Assembly: GCA_900550525.1 (NCBI GenBank)
Contig: URSN01000001.1
Span: 1-60,849, forward strand
Reading direction: 5' to 3'
From: an uncultured Eubacteriales bacterium
Lineage (GTDB): Bacteria > Bacillota > Clostridia > Christensenellales > CAG-138
DNA length: 60,849 nt
Positions 35,301-44,021 of the stretch are shown here, piece by piece. The position numbers and the translations under genes are program-made. How positions within the stretch are numbered: the first letter of the stretch is position 1; each line of letters opens with the position of its first letter. The notes under the pieces were generated by a model. That model had not been told where the DNA came from, searched no databases, and worked only from the letters and a program-made list of their open reading frames with translations.

Positions 35301-36099
35301 CACCGCGACCGGCAGCGACGGCGAGGAGACGGAGGTCGCCCTTTCGGACATTGCGGCGTTTACGGAGGCGGAATCAATGCAGTCCATTTCGCGCTCCCTG
35401 CAGCGCCGCTACGTCTCGGTGAGCGCGGAGCTTGCGGAGGGCTACAACATCACGCTCGTCTCCGCCGACGCGGAGCGCGCGCTCGCCGGGTATGAGCCGC
35501 CGCAGGGGCTGCGCATCGAGTTTGACGGCGAGAACGAGGCCATCTGGAGCGCGATGCGCGACCTGCTGCTGATGCTGCTGCTGGGCATCGTGATCGTATA
35601 CCTGATCATGGTGGCGCAGTTCCAGTCCCTGCTCTCCCCCTTCATCGTCATGATGACCATCCCGCTCGCCTTCACGGGCGGCCTGCTGGCGCTGGTGATC
35701 GCCGGCTTTGAGATCAGCATCGTGGCGATGATCGGGTTCGTGCTGCTCGTCGGCGTGATCGTGAACAACGGCATCGTGCTGATCGATTGCATGAACCAGC
35801 TGCGCCTTGGCGGCATGGAGCGGCGCGAAGCGGTCACGGCCGCGTGCGGTATGCGCCTGCGCCCGGTGCTCATGACCGCGCTGACGACGATCCTCGGGCT
35901 CGTCCCGCTGGCGCTTGGCGCCGGCACCGGCGCGAGCCTGGTGCAGCCGGTGGCGGTCGTCTCCATCGGCGGGCTGACCTATGCCACGTTCATGACGCTG
36001 TTCGTCGTGCCAATCGTCTACGACGCGCTGTGCCGCCGCCCGCTCCGCCAGCTGACGCAGGAGGATCTGACGATCGTGGAGGAAAACGGGCAGCCGTAA
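32347..36099 (+). CDS. RND-family exporter with inserted coiled-coil domain
   Basis: This efflux pump of 1250 residues belongs to the AcrB/SwrC (HAE1) group. The N-terminal helix and PDLLPNIDLPYV segment, the LLLFLRDLRPTLIVALSIP helix region, AGLAVGVGMLVDNSIVVIENI (TM4 with the proton-relay Asp pair) and the C-terminal repeat half are all present. Between the first porter strands, about residues 195-415, lies a ~200-residue Gln/Glu/Ala-rich heptad region that should form a long coiled coil; typical members lack it. No separate membrane-fusion protein is encoded nearby. It starts inside the TetR gene, with AAGGAGG nine bases upstream. Confidence 0.93.
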   Translation: MLAKFSVKKPMTVFVAVILVVLLGVVAFTRMTPDLLPNIDLPYVVIVTSYPGASPEQVETEVTRPIEQSVATLDNIADIESVSSGSMSLLILEFSEDANMDATTMNIRERLDQLAGSWSETVGQPYILKINPNMLPVNVSAVAREGDTMVELSAFVESELLPQLEGVEGVASISTSGLLVERIHVLFDQQAIDALNERIRAAIDGQFTEAEDEIATGREELADAAGALSSGQRQLNSGKEQLNATREESEAQFAAAQQELTAQRAALLTAETQLTAGLYEMDRLIATEDGVSAQLDALTALPAPTEEQQQLIEQLRASLAAITAAKEQRPETAQQLVEAQAGIEALDAALEQLDEEQTSATAAFDAALEELNAGQSRINSARRQMEDAETQLDSAEEQLTEAREEAYAAADAHEFVTVATVSGILAAQNFSMPAGYADQGGAQWLVYVGRELTDAQQLNDLVLLDLGIEGLEPIRMSDVADVFVADNAADTYARINGEDGVLLAFYKQSNYATATVSENILDRFAELKAANEGLRFTPLMDQGDYIRIVVGSVLENLAVGAALAVLILLLFLRDLRPTLIVALSIPISVTFAIVLMYFSGVTLNVISMAGLAVGVGMLVDNSIVVIENIYRLRGEGVLPYRAAISGAAQVAAAIASSTLTTVCVFVPIVFVEGLTRQLFADMALTIAYSLLASLIVALTLVPAVGSGLLRHGAVKSSRAETGMRRAYARALDAALRHKAPVLLGSVALLVLSVVLAVSRGFTFMPAMDSTQLSVSVSLDDEATLADTAAVCDEIAARLAQLPEVETVGAMQASGMGAVLGMSGAASDGGSENSAMLYAVLGEGGRSSSELEPVIEQLCADLPCTVSVSGGSMDASMLTGSGITVHIFGDDLDALLTASREVAALLADVPGVASVSDGVEETTPELRIEVDLEKAIRSGLTAAQVYQQVAAALSTEATATQVDGLDVLVLSSERAPSLEDVRALTLTATGSDGEETEVALSDIAAFTEAESMQSISRSLQRRYVSVSAELAEGYNITLVSADAERALAGYEPPQGLRIEFDGENEAIWSAMRDLLLMLLLGIVIVYLIMVAQFQSLLSPFIVMMTIPLAFTGGLLALVIAGFEISIVAMIGFVLLVGVIVNNGIVLIDCMNQLRLGGMERREAVTAACGMRLRPVLMTALTTILGLVPLALGAGTGASLVQPVAVVSIGGLTYATFMTLFVVPIVYDALCRRPLRQLTQEDLTIVEENGQP

Positions 36100-36116
36100 C
36101 GGATGCCGAAAACGGA

Positions 36117-36145
36117 AACGGGCGCGCAAACTCCTGCGCGCCCGT
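36117..36145. terminator. Terminator between RND pump and SASP genes
   Basis: A perfect 11-bp stem (36118-36128 with 36135-36145) has a T-rich tail on the minus strand (TTTCCGTTTT) and a weaker one on the plus strand. It serves the SASP genes and possibly the pump. Confidence 0.75.
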
Positions 36146-36187
36146 TCGCTGTCCGCGCCGTTTTGAGCGCGGCCGGCCGTGGCCGGG

Positions 36188-36379
36188 TTACTTCATGTTG
36201 TTCTGCGCATAAGCGATCATGCGCTTGACCATCTCGCCGCCAACGGAACCCGCCTCGCGCGAGGTCAGGTCGCCGTTATAGCCCTGCTTGAGGTTGACGT
36301 TCAGCGAGCTCGCCGCCTCGGACTTGAGGCTCTCGAGCTTGCTCTTGCTCTCGGGTACCAGAGCACCGTTGCGTGCCAT
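36188..36379 (-). CDS. Alpha/beta-type small acid-soluble spore protein (copy 1)
   Basis: SASPs coat and protect spore DNA. This 63-residue protein has the family ends: an N-terminal MARNGALVPESK and the conserved GDLTSREAGSVGGEMVKRMI stretch (residues 37-56) with the germination-protease cleavage region earlier. It differs from the adjacent copy at only a handful of positions, so a tandem duplication is clear. Confidence 0.95.
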   Translation of the reverse strand: MARNGALVPESKSKLESLKSEAASSLNVNLKQGYNGDLTSREAGSVGGEMVKRMIAYAQNNMK

Positions 36380-36419
36380 AACCGTGTATCTCCTTTCCTG
36401 TCAAGATCTGTTTGTAGGG

Positions 36420-36611
36420 TCAGTGCATGTTCTTTTCCGCGTAAGCGATCATGCGCTTCACCATTTCGCCGCCGATCGAGCCCGCCTCACGCGAGGTCAG
36501 GTCGCCGTTGTACCCCTGCTTCAGGTTGACGTTCAGGGAATTCGCCACTTCGCTTTTGAAGCTGTCCATCTTCGTCTTGGACTCGGGGACGAGCGCGCCA
36601 TTGCGTGCCAT
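36420..36611 (-). CDS. Alpha/beta-type small acid-soluble spore protein (copy 2)
   Basis: This 63-residue paralogue of the gene just downstream has the same start and the same GDLTSREAGS/GGEMVKRMIAYA block. GGGAGGTG lies upstream of the ATG at 36611. Expression in the forespore from a SigG promoter is expected, but I could not find a convincing SigG sequence in the 90 bases upstream. Confidence 0.95.
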   Translation of the reverse strand: MARNGALVPESKTKMDSFKSEVANSLNVNLKQGYNGDLTSREAGSIGGEMVKRMIAYAEKNMH

Positions 36612-36694
36612 CGTCTTCACCTCCCTTTTCGGATGTACACTTAATCTGTGTGAAATGCGCACAAATATGACTGGCAAATTATTCACAAAAGCAA

Positions 36695-36727
36695 CAAAAA
36701 ATGCCGTCTTGCGGCAGCAGACGGCAT
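36695..36727 (-). terminator. Terminator of recG
   Basis: A perfect 9-bp stem (36701-36709 with 36719-36727) is followed on the minus strand by six T residues. Confidence 0.85.
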
Positions 36728-36760
36728 CGGGCGGGACATGGCGGGCACGGGCGGGCGCGC

Positions 36761-38755
36761 TCAATTCATGGCAATGGAAAACGCGCGCTCGTCAAACCCC
36801 GCGCGCACATGCGCAAGCAGCGCATCATTGGCCGCGTCGGGCAGCGCCATGACCACCTGCGCCGCCTGCGCCGCCTGGCCAAGGAGCGCGAGATCGCACC
36901 CGTCGAGCACGCTGCTCGCGCCGTGCTGGCGCGTGCCGTACAGGTCGCCGGGGCCGCGCTGGGCAAGGTCGCGCTCCGCGATTTGAAAGCCATCATTGGT
37001 CTCCACCATGACGGAAAGCCTGTTGAGCGCGGCCTCCGAGCCGCTTTCACTGAGCAGGAAACAGTACGCCTGCTCGCTGCCGCGGCCCACGCGGCCGCGC
37101 AGCTGGTGCAGCTGCGCAAGGCCGAACCGGTCCGCGCCCTCGATGACCATGATGGACGCGTTTTCCACATGCACGCCGACCTCGATGACCGTGGTGGTGA
37201 CGAGGATATCGATCTGCCCGGCGCGAAACGCCTCCACGACCGCCTGCTTGCGCCTGCCGCTCATGCGGCCGTGCAGCAGGCCCACGCGCGCGGCGGGGAG
37301 CTTCTCCGTAAGCTCGGCGAACAGCCCCTCGGCGCTGACGCCGTCCATCGCCTCCGGCTCGTCGATGAACGGGCAAACGACATAGGACTGCACGCCCAGC
37401 TGCGCCTGGCGCATGAGGTATGCGTACATATCCTCCCGCCGGTGCGCCGGGATCAGGCGCGTTTTTACGGGCTTGCGCCCGGCGGGCAGCTCGTCGATGA
37501 CGGAGACGTCCAGATCGCCGCACAGCAGGAGCGACAGCGTGCGCGGGATGGGCGTGGCGCTCATGACGAGCACGTCCGGCCGCGCGCCCTTGCCGGCGAT
37601 CGCCGCGCGCTGCGCCACGCCGAAGCGGTGCTGTTCGTCCGTGACGACCAGCCCGAGCCGGGCAAAGCGCACGTCCTCCTGCAGCAGCGCGTGCGTGCCC
37701 ACGACCACGCGCGCCTCGCCGCTGCGGATGCGCAGCAGCGCCTGCTCCCGCTGGCGCTTGCCCATCGCGCCGTGGAGCAGGCAGGCCGCATCGCCAAACT
37801 GCTCGCAAAGCGCCGCATAGTGCTGCCGCGCGAGGATCTCCGTCGGCGCCATGAACGCGCCCTGATAGCCGTTTGCGCAGGCGATGCGCAGCGCGTACAG
37901 CGCCACGGCGGTCTTGCCGGAGCCGACGTCGCCCTGGAGCAGGCGGTTCATCGGCGAGGGCGAGGCCATATCGCGGGCGCTCTCGCCCATCACGCGCCGC
38001 TGCGCCGCCGTCGGCGCACCCGGCAGCGACGTGAGATACGCCTCCAGTACGCCGCCGCATTCGAACGCGATGCCCGTAAAACGCCGCCGCTCCTGCTTGT
38101 GCAGCTCGACGGCGAGCAGATAGCACAGCAGCCGCTCAAAGGCGAGCGTGCGCCGCGCGCTAAGCAGCGCCTCGCGCGAGGCGGGACGATGCGCGAGCGT
38201 GACCGCCTCCGCAAGCGGCAGCAGATCATGTGCCGCGCGCAGCCGGTCCGGGAAGGGGTCGTACAGTTCGGCCGCGGCCGGCAGCGCCTGCCGGACGGCC
38301 GTGCGGAGGAAGAGCTGCGTCAGCCCCAGGGAAAGCGGGTAGACCGGCAGCAGCCCCGGCAGCTCCGCCGACAGCGACGGGTTGAGCAGGGAAAGCCCCC
38401 TGCGCGCGTCCACGCGGCCGCAGGCGACATAGTCGCCCCCCGGCCGGAGCTGGCGCAGGCGGTACGGCTGGTTGAACCATTTCAGGCGCAGCGCGCCCGT
38501 GGCGTCCGCCGCCTGCACGCTCACGAGCGAACGACCGTGGAAGTAGGCGGCCGACGGCTGCGCGCACAGGCGCACGCGCACGGCGGCAAGCTGCCCGTGC
38601 CGCAGCGCGGAGACGGGCGTTTCCGCCGTATAGTCCTCATAATCGCGCGGCAAGAGGCCGAGCAGATCCTCGACCGTGCGCACGCCGAGCTTTGAGAGCT
38701 GCGCCGCGCGCGCCGGGCCGACCCCCCGGAGCGTTTCCACGCCCGATTGCAGCAT
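36761..38755 (-). CDS. recG: ATP-dependent DNA helicase RecG
   Basis: RecG remodels stalled forks and Holliday junctions. The 664 residues have the N-terminal wedge (OB) domain, Walker A GDVGSGKT at 275-282, a DEQH box, SATPIPRT and the C-terminal motor motifs including QLRGRVGRG. Length is normal. It follows the yloV-like gene, the same order as in Bacillus. Confidence 0.96.
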   Translation of the reverse strand: MLQSGVETLRGVGPARAAQLSKLGVRTVEDLLGLLPRDYEDYTAETPVSALRHGQLAAVRVRLCAQPSAAYFHGRSLVSVQAADATGALRLKWFNQPYRLRQLRPGGDYVACGRVDARRGLSLLNPSLSAELPGLLPVYPLSLGLTQLFLRTAVRQALPAAAELYDPFPDRLRAAHDLLPLAEAVTLAHRPASREALLSARRTLAFERLLCYLLAVELHKQERRRFTGIAFECGGVLEAYLTSLPGAPTAAQRRVMGESARDMASPSPMNRLLQGDVGSGKTAVALYALRIACANGYQGAFMAPTEILARQHYAALCEQFGDAACLLHGAMGKRQREQALLRIRSGEARVVVGTHALLQEDVRFARLGLVVTDEQHRFGVAQRAAIAGKGARPDVLVMSATPIPRTLSLLLCGDLDVSVIDELPAGRKPVKTRLIPAHRREDMYAYLMRQAQLGVQSYVVCPFIDEPEAMDGVSAEGLFAELTEKLPAARVGLLHGRMSGRRKQAVVEAFRAGQIDILVTTTVIEVGVHVENASIMVIEGADRFGLAQLHQLRGRVGRGSEQAYCFLLSESGSEAALNRLSVMVETNDGFQIAERDLAQRGPGDLYGTRQHGASSVLDGCDLALLGQAAQAAQVVMALPDAANDALLAHVRAGFDERAFSIAMN

Positions 38756-38786
38756 CGTCCTCCCTCCCTTCGCCCCGCCAGGCGGT

Positions 38787-38820
38787 AAAAAAGGCGGGCG
38801 GCATCGCGCTGCCGCCCGCC
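38787..38820 (-). terminator. Terminator after the YloV-like gene
   Basis: A perfect 10-bp stem (38793-38802 with 38811-38820) is followed on the minus strand by six T residues. It separates the yloV-like gene from recG, so recG probably has its own promoter or depends on read-through. Confidence 0.85.
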
Positions 38821-38834
38821 GCTGTGCCGGCGGC

Positions 38835-40481
38835 TTATTCTACGGAAAGATAATAGTAATATAATGGCTGGCCGCCGCGCTGGACGATGTATTCCGCGTC
38901 GGGGTATTCCTGCTGCATCTTCTCAAGCAGCGCCTCGGCGTTCGCCTCGTCCACGCTCTCGCCGTAAAAGATGGTCACAGCTGCGTCCGGTTCGCCGCGC
39001 TTTTCGATCATGCGCCGCAGCAGGTCGGCCGTGACCGCGTCCACCGCCGTGCCGACGCAGCAGAGCTCATTGTCCATCATGCCGATGATGTCGCCCTGGG
39101 AGATGTCCTCCCCGCGGAACTTCGTGCTGCGCACCGCATAGGTGACCGCGCCGCTGACGACCTCGCCTATGGCCGCCGTCATGGCCTTTTCGTTCGCCTG
39201 CACGTCCACGGAGCCGTTGAAGGCCATGGCCGCCGCAATGCCCTGCGGGATGGTCTTGGTGGGCAGGACGATCACGTTGCAGGAGGCGATGCCCGCCGCC
39301 TGCTGCGCCGCCATGATGATGTTCCCGTTGTTCGGCAGCACGAACACGTTGCGCGCGTTGACCTTGCGGATGGCGCTGGCGATCGCGTCAATGCTGGGAT
39401 TCATCGTCTGCCCGCCGGCGATCACATGATCGACCATCAGCTCGCGGAACACGCTCTCGATGCCGTCGCCCGCGCTGACGGCCACCATGGCGTACTCCTT
39501 CTCGCTGCGCTTGCGCTCGGCCTGCAGCGCGCGGTTCTGCTCGCGCATGTTCTCGATCTTGAGCCGGTCGAGCTCGCCAAGGCGCAGCGCCATTTGCAGC
39601 ACCTTGCCGGGCGCATTGGAATGGACGTGGACCTTGACCACGCCCGCATCGTAGGCGACGACGACCGAATCGCCCAGGCGCATGAGGTGCTCGCGGAACA
39701 CGTCGAGATCCTCCTCGCAAAACGCCGGGTCGAGGTGCACGATGAAGAATTCCGTGCAGTAGCCGAACTCGATGCTCTCCTCCGGCACGCCTTCCAGCTC
39801 CGCGGCCGCGGACGGCACGGCCGCCTCCTGCGCCTCCTGCTCCGGCAGGTCGGGGATCTCGTCGCCGTCGAGCGAGAGCTTGAAGCCGCGATAGATGGTC
39901 AGCAGGCCCTTGCCGCCGGAATCGATGACGCCCGCTTCCTTGAGCACGGGCAGCAGATCCGGCGTCTGGGCAAGCGCGCGCTCGCCCGACTCAAGGATCG
40001 CATCCATGAGCCGGTAGACGTTCGCCCCGCGCTCGGCAAGCGCCGCCGCGTCCTCCGCGATCATGCGCGAAACGGTGAGGATGGTGCCCTCCTTGGGCTT
40101 CATGACGGCCTTGTACGCCGCCTCGGAGCCCATGGTGAGCGCGCTGGCAAGCAGCGGCGCATCCATGACGGACGCGCCCTTGAACGCGCGCGAGAAGCCG
40201 CGAAACAGCTGTGACAGGATGACGCCGGAGTTGCCGCGCGCGCCGCGCAGCGCGCCCATGGAAAGCGCGTCCGCCACGGCGGACACCGTCGCGTCCGCCG
40301 GCAGCGCGCGAAGCTCGCGCACGGCGCTCTGCATGGTCATGGTCATGTTGGTGCCGGTGTCGCCATCCGGCACGGGGAACACGTTGAGCGCATCGATCGC
40401 CTGGCGGTTGCGCTCGAGCAGCGCAGCGCCGGCCACGATCATATCGCGGAACTGCGCTCCGCTGATGGTTAACTCGTTCAT
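38835..40481 (-). CDS. DAK2-domain protein, YloV/FakA-like
   Basis: The family includes FakA, the ATP-binding part of fatty acid kinase. The 548 residues hold an N-terminal DAK2 domain with NVFPVPDGDTGTNM (34-47) and RGARGNSG, where acidic residues bind Mg-ATP. A middle region and a C-terminal DegV-like helper domain follow. It comes right after the Asp23 gene, the usual pairing with YloU. Confidence 0.93.
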   Translation of the reverse strand: MNELTISGAQFRDMIVAGAALLERNRQAIDALNVFPVPDGDTGTNMTMTMQSAVRELRALPADATVSAVADALSMGALRGARGNSGVILSQLFRGFSRAFKGASVMDAPLLASALTMGSEAAYKAVMKPKEGTILTVSRMIAEDAAALAERGANVYRLMDAILESGERALAQTPDLLPVLKEAGVIDSGGKGLLTIYRGFKLSLDGDEIPDLPEQEAQEAAVPSAAAELEGVPEESIEFGYCTEFFIVHLDPAFCEEDLDVFREHLMRLGDSVVVAYDAGVVKVHVHSNAPGKVLQMALRLGELDRLKIENMREQNRALQAERKRSEKEYAMVAVSAGDGIESVFRELMVDHVIAGGQTMNPSIDAIASAIRKVNARNVFVLPNNGNIIMAAQQAAGIASCNVIVLPTKTIPQGIAAAMAFNGSVDVQANEKAMTAAIGEVVSGAVTYAVRSTKFRGEDISQGDIIGMMDNELCCVGTAVDAVTADLLRRMIEKRGEPDAAVTIFYGESVDEANAEALLEKMQQEYPDAEYIVQRGGQPLYYYYLSVE

Positions 40482-40511
40482 TTCTCCTCCATCGGGACCG
40501 CCGTCAAACGG

Positions 40512-40865
40512 TCAGACCCGAATACTCTCCACATGGATGTTGACGCTTTGGACCGTGAGCCCCGTCATCTCCTCCACGCGGTATTTGACGTTGCTCCTTG
40601 TGTTCTGCGCGACCGCCGGGAGCGACACGCCGTACTCCAGCGTCACATACAGGTCGATGGCGACGGTATCCGGCGCGACCACGGTCACCTTGACGCCGCG
40701 CCTGACGTTGTCTCCGCCGAACAGTTCGATGAGGGAGTCCCCCGCCTTCTTTGCATTCATGCCGACGATGCCGTAGTTCTCCACGGCGGCATAGCCCGCG
40801 ATGCTGGCGACCAGGTCGTCGCTGATGGTAATCTTACCGAGTGCGTTCACCATTTCAGCAGCCAT
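40512..40865 (-). CDS. Asp23/Gls24-family protein (YloU-like)
   Basis: This 117-residue cytoplasmic protein of the alkaline-shock family has the typical repeats: GKITISDDLVASIAGYAA at the start and IDLYVTLEYGVSLPAVAQN in the middle. Such proteins are often membrane-associated through partners and linked to envelope stress. It is the first of the yloU-yloV pair. Confidence 0.92.
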   Translation of the reverse strand: MAAEMVNALGKITISDDLVASIAGYAAVENYGIVGMNAKKAGDSLIELFGGDNVRRGVKVTVVAPDTVAIDLYVTLEYGVSLPAVAQNTRSNVKYRVEEMTGLTVQSVNIHVESIRV

Positions 40866-40927
40866 GTGTACTCCTCCTTTTCATTGGTTTGTTGCTGCAT
40901 ATCCTGCGCCGGCGGCACGGGAAGCGC

Positions 40928-41671
40928 TCAGGCCTCCTCGTCCTCCGGGAATATGGCGTTGTGATAGACCTCCTGCACGTCGTCGTTGTCGTCGAGACGC
41001 TCCAGGAATCGCTCGATCTTTTCGATCGTCTCGGCATCCTCGACGTTGACGGTGTTCTGCGGGATCATGCGCACCTCGGCGGAGATGAACGCATAGCCCG
41101 CGCCCTCGAGCGCTTCGCGCACGGCGGAAAAATCGGCCGGGGCGGTGTACACCTCAAACGCGTCGTCGAGCGCGTTGAAATCCTCCGCGCCCGCATCGAG
41201 CGCGGTCATCATCACCTCGTCCTCGTCCATCAGCGCGGTGCGCTCGATGACGATGAGCCCCTTCTTGTCGAACATCCAGCCGACGCAGCCGCTCGCGCCC
41301 AGGTTGCCGCCGCTCTTGTCGAAGATATGGCGCATCTCCGCGGCGATGCGGTTGCGGTTGTCCGTGAGCACCTCGACGATCACGGCCATATTGCCCGGGC
41401 CATAGCCCTCGTAGGTAATCTCCTCGTAGTTGACGGCGTTGCCCTCGCCCGCAGCCTTTTTGATGGAACGGGAGATGTTGTCGTTGGGCATGTTGTTCGC
41501 CTTGGCCTTGGCGATCACGTCGCGCAGCTTGCTGTTGTTGGCCGGGTCCGGCCCGCCCTCCTTGACGGCGATGGCGATCTCGCGGCCGATCTTGGTGAAT
41601 ACCTTGCCGCGCTGGGCGTCGGTCTTCTCCTTCTTATTCTTGATGTTCGCCCACTTGGAATGTCCTGACAT
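40928..41671 (-). CDS. YebC/PmpR-family protein
   Basis: YebC proteins act as transcriptional regulators or, as shown recently for some, help ribosomes through proline stretches. The 247-residue protein begins [14 protein letters not shown], the universal family start, and is full length. Its first 38 bases overlap the end of the uracil-DNA glycosylase gene, and its GGAGG lies inside that gene. Confidence 0.95.
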   Translation of the reverse strand: MSGHSKWANIKNKKEKTDAQRGKVFTKIGREIAIAVKEGGPDPANNSKLRDVIAKAKANNMPNDNISRSIKKAAGEGNAVNYEEITYEGYGPGNMAVIVEVLTDNRNRIAAEMRHIFDKSGGNLGASGCVGWMFDKKGLIVIERTALMDEDEVMMTALDAGAEDFNALDDAFEVYTAPADFSAVREALEGAGYAFISAEVRMIPQNTVNVEDAETIEKIERFLERLDDNDDVQEVYHNAIFPEDEEA

Positions 41672-42254
41672 AACGTCCTCCTTCGTGTTCTGTTACGCTC
41701 CGCAGGGCTGAGCGGAACGATTGCATGTCCTCCCACGCCTCGCGTTTTTTGCTCTCGTCGCGCAGCAGCGCGGCCGGATGGCAGGTCGGCAGGATCAGAA
41801 CGCCGCCGCGCTCCTTCCACCTGCCGCGCTCGCGCGAGATGCGCACGTACGGGTCATACAGATACCGCGCCGCCACCGCGCCGAGACAGACCAGGATGCG
41901 CGGCCGCACGAGCGCGAACTGGCGCCTGAGATACGGCAGGCAGGCCATCGCCTCATCATCGGCCGGGTTGCGGTTCCCCGGCGGGCGGCACTTGACGACG
42001 TTGGTGATGTACAGCTCGTCCCGCCTGACGCCGATGGAGGACAGCATCCTGTCGAGCAGCTGGCCCGCAGGGCCCACGAACGGCCGCCCCTGCGCATCCT
42101 CCTCGCGCCCCGGCCCCTCGCCCACGAGCATGGCCGCGGCGCTGCGGCTGCCCTCGCCAAAGGCCGTATGCGTGCGCGCCTCGCAAAGCCGGCAGCGCCG
42201 GCAGCAGGCGACCGCGCGCTCCATCTCCTCCCAGCCGCCGGAAAAGATCTCCAC
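41634..42254 (-). CDS. Uracil-DNA glycosylase, family 4 (Fe-S)
   Basis: This repair enzyme removes uracil from DNA. The 206 residues show CRRCRLC near 18-24 and [10 protein letters not shown] with a later Cys, together the four 4Fe-4S ligands. Catalytic motif GEGPGREED lies near 45-53 and TCHPAALLR near 156. The end overlaps yebC by 38 bases, an unusually long overlap for this window. Confidence 0.93.
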   Translation of the reverse strand: MEIFSGGWEEMERAVACCRRCRLCEARTHTAFGEGSRSAAAMLVGEGPGREEDAQGRPFVGPAGQLLDRMLSSIGVRRDELYITNVVKCRPPGNRNPADDEAMACLPYLRRQFALVRPRILVCLGAVAARYLYDPYVRISRERGRWKERGGVLILPTCHPAALLRDESKKREAWEDMQSFRSALRSVTEHEGGRYVRTFQVGEHQE

Positions 42255-42270
42255 GGCGCGCTCCGCCGCG

Positions 42271-42939
42271 TCAGATGCGCGCCGCTGCGTCCTCGTCGAG
42301 GAGGAACACGGCGTTTGCGTGCATCAGCAGATAGGTGGCCGGCAGCTGCGGCGTGACCGGGCCGTTGAAGATGCGCTCGGCAAGGTCGGCCTTCTCCGCC
42401 CCCACGAGCAGGGCGACGATCTTGCGCGCGCTCATGACCGTGCTCATGCCGACCGTCACGACGCGCCCCTCCTCCGTCCGCTCCACATGCGTGACGGGCG
42501 CCAGTTCCTGCGCGGCAAGGTTGCGGGCGATGCTGCCGTCGCTGCCGACGGATACGAACGCCATGTCCATACCGCCGGCGCGCAGGATCGCATCCTCATA
42601 ATCGTTGCAGGCGACGCTCCAGTCCATCGCCTCGGCGCTCGGGGCGAAGCGGCGCTCCGCCTTGAGGTTCACGCGCTCAAAGAGCAGCGGGCCCATCTGC
42701 GAGGCGATGGTGCGCTCCGCATCCGCGCGCACATGCTCGGACAGGGCGAACGCCGTCGCGTCGCTCCAGTCGAGCAGGCCGTCCGCCGTCATGCGCGCCA
42801 AAGCGCGGTAGACCGGCACGAGATCCTCCGCATAGTCCAGTCCGAGCGCGCTCATCGGCTTTTCGATGATCTGCGCGGCCAGCAGCGTCGCCGCCGCCGC
42901 TGCGGCGACGGTCTTGTCACGATAGACCAAAATGCTCAT
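42271..42939 (-). CDS. NagB/6-phosphogluconolactonase-like protein with altered active site
   Basis: The 222 residues align in order with glucosamine-6-phosphate deaminase: DYAEDLVPVYRALA, the NDYEDAIL helix, and FVSVGSDGSIARN where NagB has GVGNDGHIAFNEP. The catalytic His (here Ser136) and the downstream Glu are missing. The aspartate of the MDEY motif is also missing; the corresponding region reads ALSEHV. It is therefore probably not a normal deaminase. It is coupled to the upstream hydrolase by ATGA. Confidence 0.7.
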   Translation of the reverse strand: MSILVYRDKTVAAAAAATLLAAQIIEKPMSALGLDYAEDLVPVYRALARMTADGLLDWSDATAFALSEHVRADAERTIASQMGPLLFERVNLKAERRFAPSAEAMDWSVACNDYEDAILRAGGMDMAFVSVGSDGSIARNLAAQELAPVTHVERTEEGRVVTVGMSTVMSARKIVALLVGAEKADLAERIFNGPVTPQLPATYLLMHANAVFLLDEDAAARI

Positions 42940-43874
42940 GCAAACGCTCCCATGGTTTCCACGGTCTCGATGAACAGCGCAATATCGCCGTACACCTCGT
43001 CCCGGTTCGTTTCGTTCAGCAGCTCGTGGCGCGCGCCGGGATACAGCTTGAGCTCCACGGTGCCGTGCCCGGACTGACGCAGCCAGCCGGCGGCCTGCCG
43101 CACGCCCCCGCCGCCGCGCCCGCCGACCGGGTCGCAATCGCCGGAGGCGAGCAGGATGGGCGCATCCGGCACGCGCGAGGCCCATTCCGTGCCGCAGACG
43201 TCCAGCAGCGCGTCCAATACGTCGCGCATGCCGGCTGCCGTAAACGTGAAGCCGCAGGCGGGATCGGCCACATACCGGTCCACCTCCGCCGCGTCGCGGG
43301 AGAGCCAGTCGAACGCCGTGCGGCTGCTGCCGACGGCGCGGTTATACCCGCCAAAGCACAGCCTTTCCAGCAGCCTGCTGGGGCGGTCCGGCGCGCGGCG
43401 CGCCTCACGCCGGGCGATGAACCTGGCAAAGGCCAGCCCAGCCGGCCGGCCGGCCGTGCCGCAGAAGATGAACGCGTCGAAGTCCTCCCCGTCGCGCGAC
43501 GCATAGGCGCGCGCCAGCAGCGAGCCCATCGAATGGCCAAACAGGATGAACGGGATGGCTGGATGGTCGCGCTTGACCAGCTCGTACAGCGTGCGCATGT
43601 CCTGCAGGAGCGCGTCAACGCCGTTTTCCAGCCCGAAAAAGCCGCGCGGCGCATCCGGCGTGCTCTTCCCGTGCCCGGCATGGTCCTGCCCGTAGACGAG
43701 CACGCCCTGCCCGGCCAGATACCGCGCGAACGCGTCATACCGGTCGATGTGCTCGGCCATGCCGTGAGTGATCTGAAGCGCGGCGCACGGTTCCTCCGGC
43801 AGCCACTGCCGGAAGCGGATCGCGCCGAGCCCCGTGGCGGACGGAAAGCGGCGCTCCTTGACCGTAACTCTCAT
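42936..43874 (-). CDS. Alpha/beta hydrolase, lysophospholipase-like
   Basis: This serine hydrolase of 312 residues has an ITHGMAEH oxyanion motif near 36, the nucleophile in GHSMGS, and acid and His in the C-terminal region (GDCDPVGG and GARHELLNE). This set is typical of the monoacylglycerol lipase/lysophospholipase group. AGGAGGG lies six bases before the ATG at 43874. It opens an operon that continues through the NagB-like, glycosylase and YebC genes. Confidence 0.9.
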   Translation of the reverse strand: MRVTVKERRFPSATGLGAIRFRQWLPEEPCAALQITHGMAEHIDRYDAFARYLAGQGVLVYGQDHAGHGKSTPDAPRGFFGLENGVDALLQDMRTLYELVKRDHPAIPFILFGHSMGSLLARAYASRDGEDFDAFIFCGTAGRPAGLAFARFIARREARRAPDRPSRLLERLCFGGYNRAVGSSRTAFDWLSRDAAEVDRYVADPACGFTFTAAGMRDVLDALLDVCGTEWASRVPDAPILLASGDCDPVGGRGGGGVRQAAGWLRQSGHGTVELKLYPGARHELLNETNRDEVYGDIALFIETVETMGAFA

Positions 43875-43909
43875 CCCGCACCCTCCTACATTATACTGCA
43901 TACGCAATC

Positions 43910-43938
43910 AGTATACCATTTCCCATCAAAATACTCAA
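43910..43938 (-). promoter_or_regulatory. Promoter of the hydrolase-led operon
   Basis: The minus strand reads TTGAGT, 17 bases, TATACT. A second TATAAT lies about 20 bases further downstream. Confidence 0.7.
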
Positions 43939-44021
43939 CGGGTTTTTCGAGGCGCGGACACGCGCGGCGCGCTCAGGGGGCCGTAAACATGGGGTCCGGA
44001 AGGAGGCCGCCGGCCAGGGCG

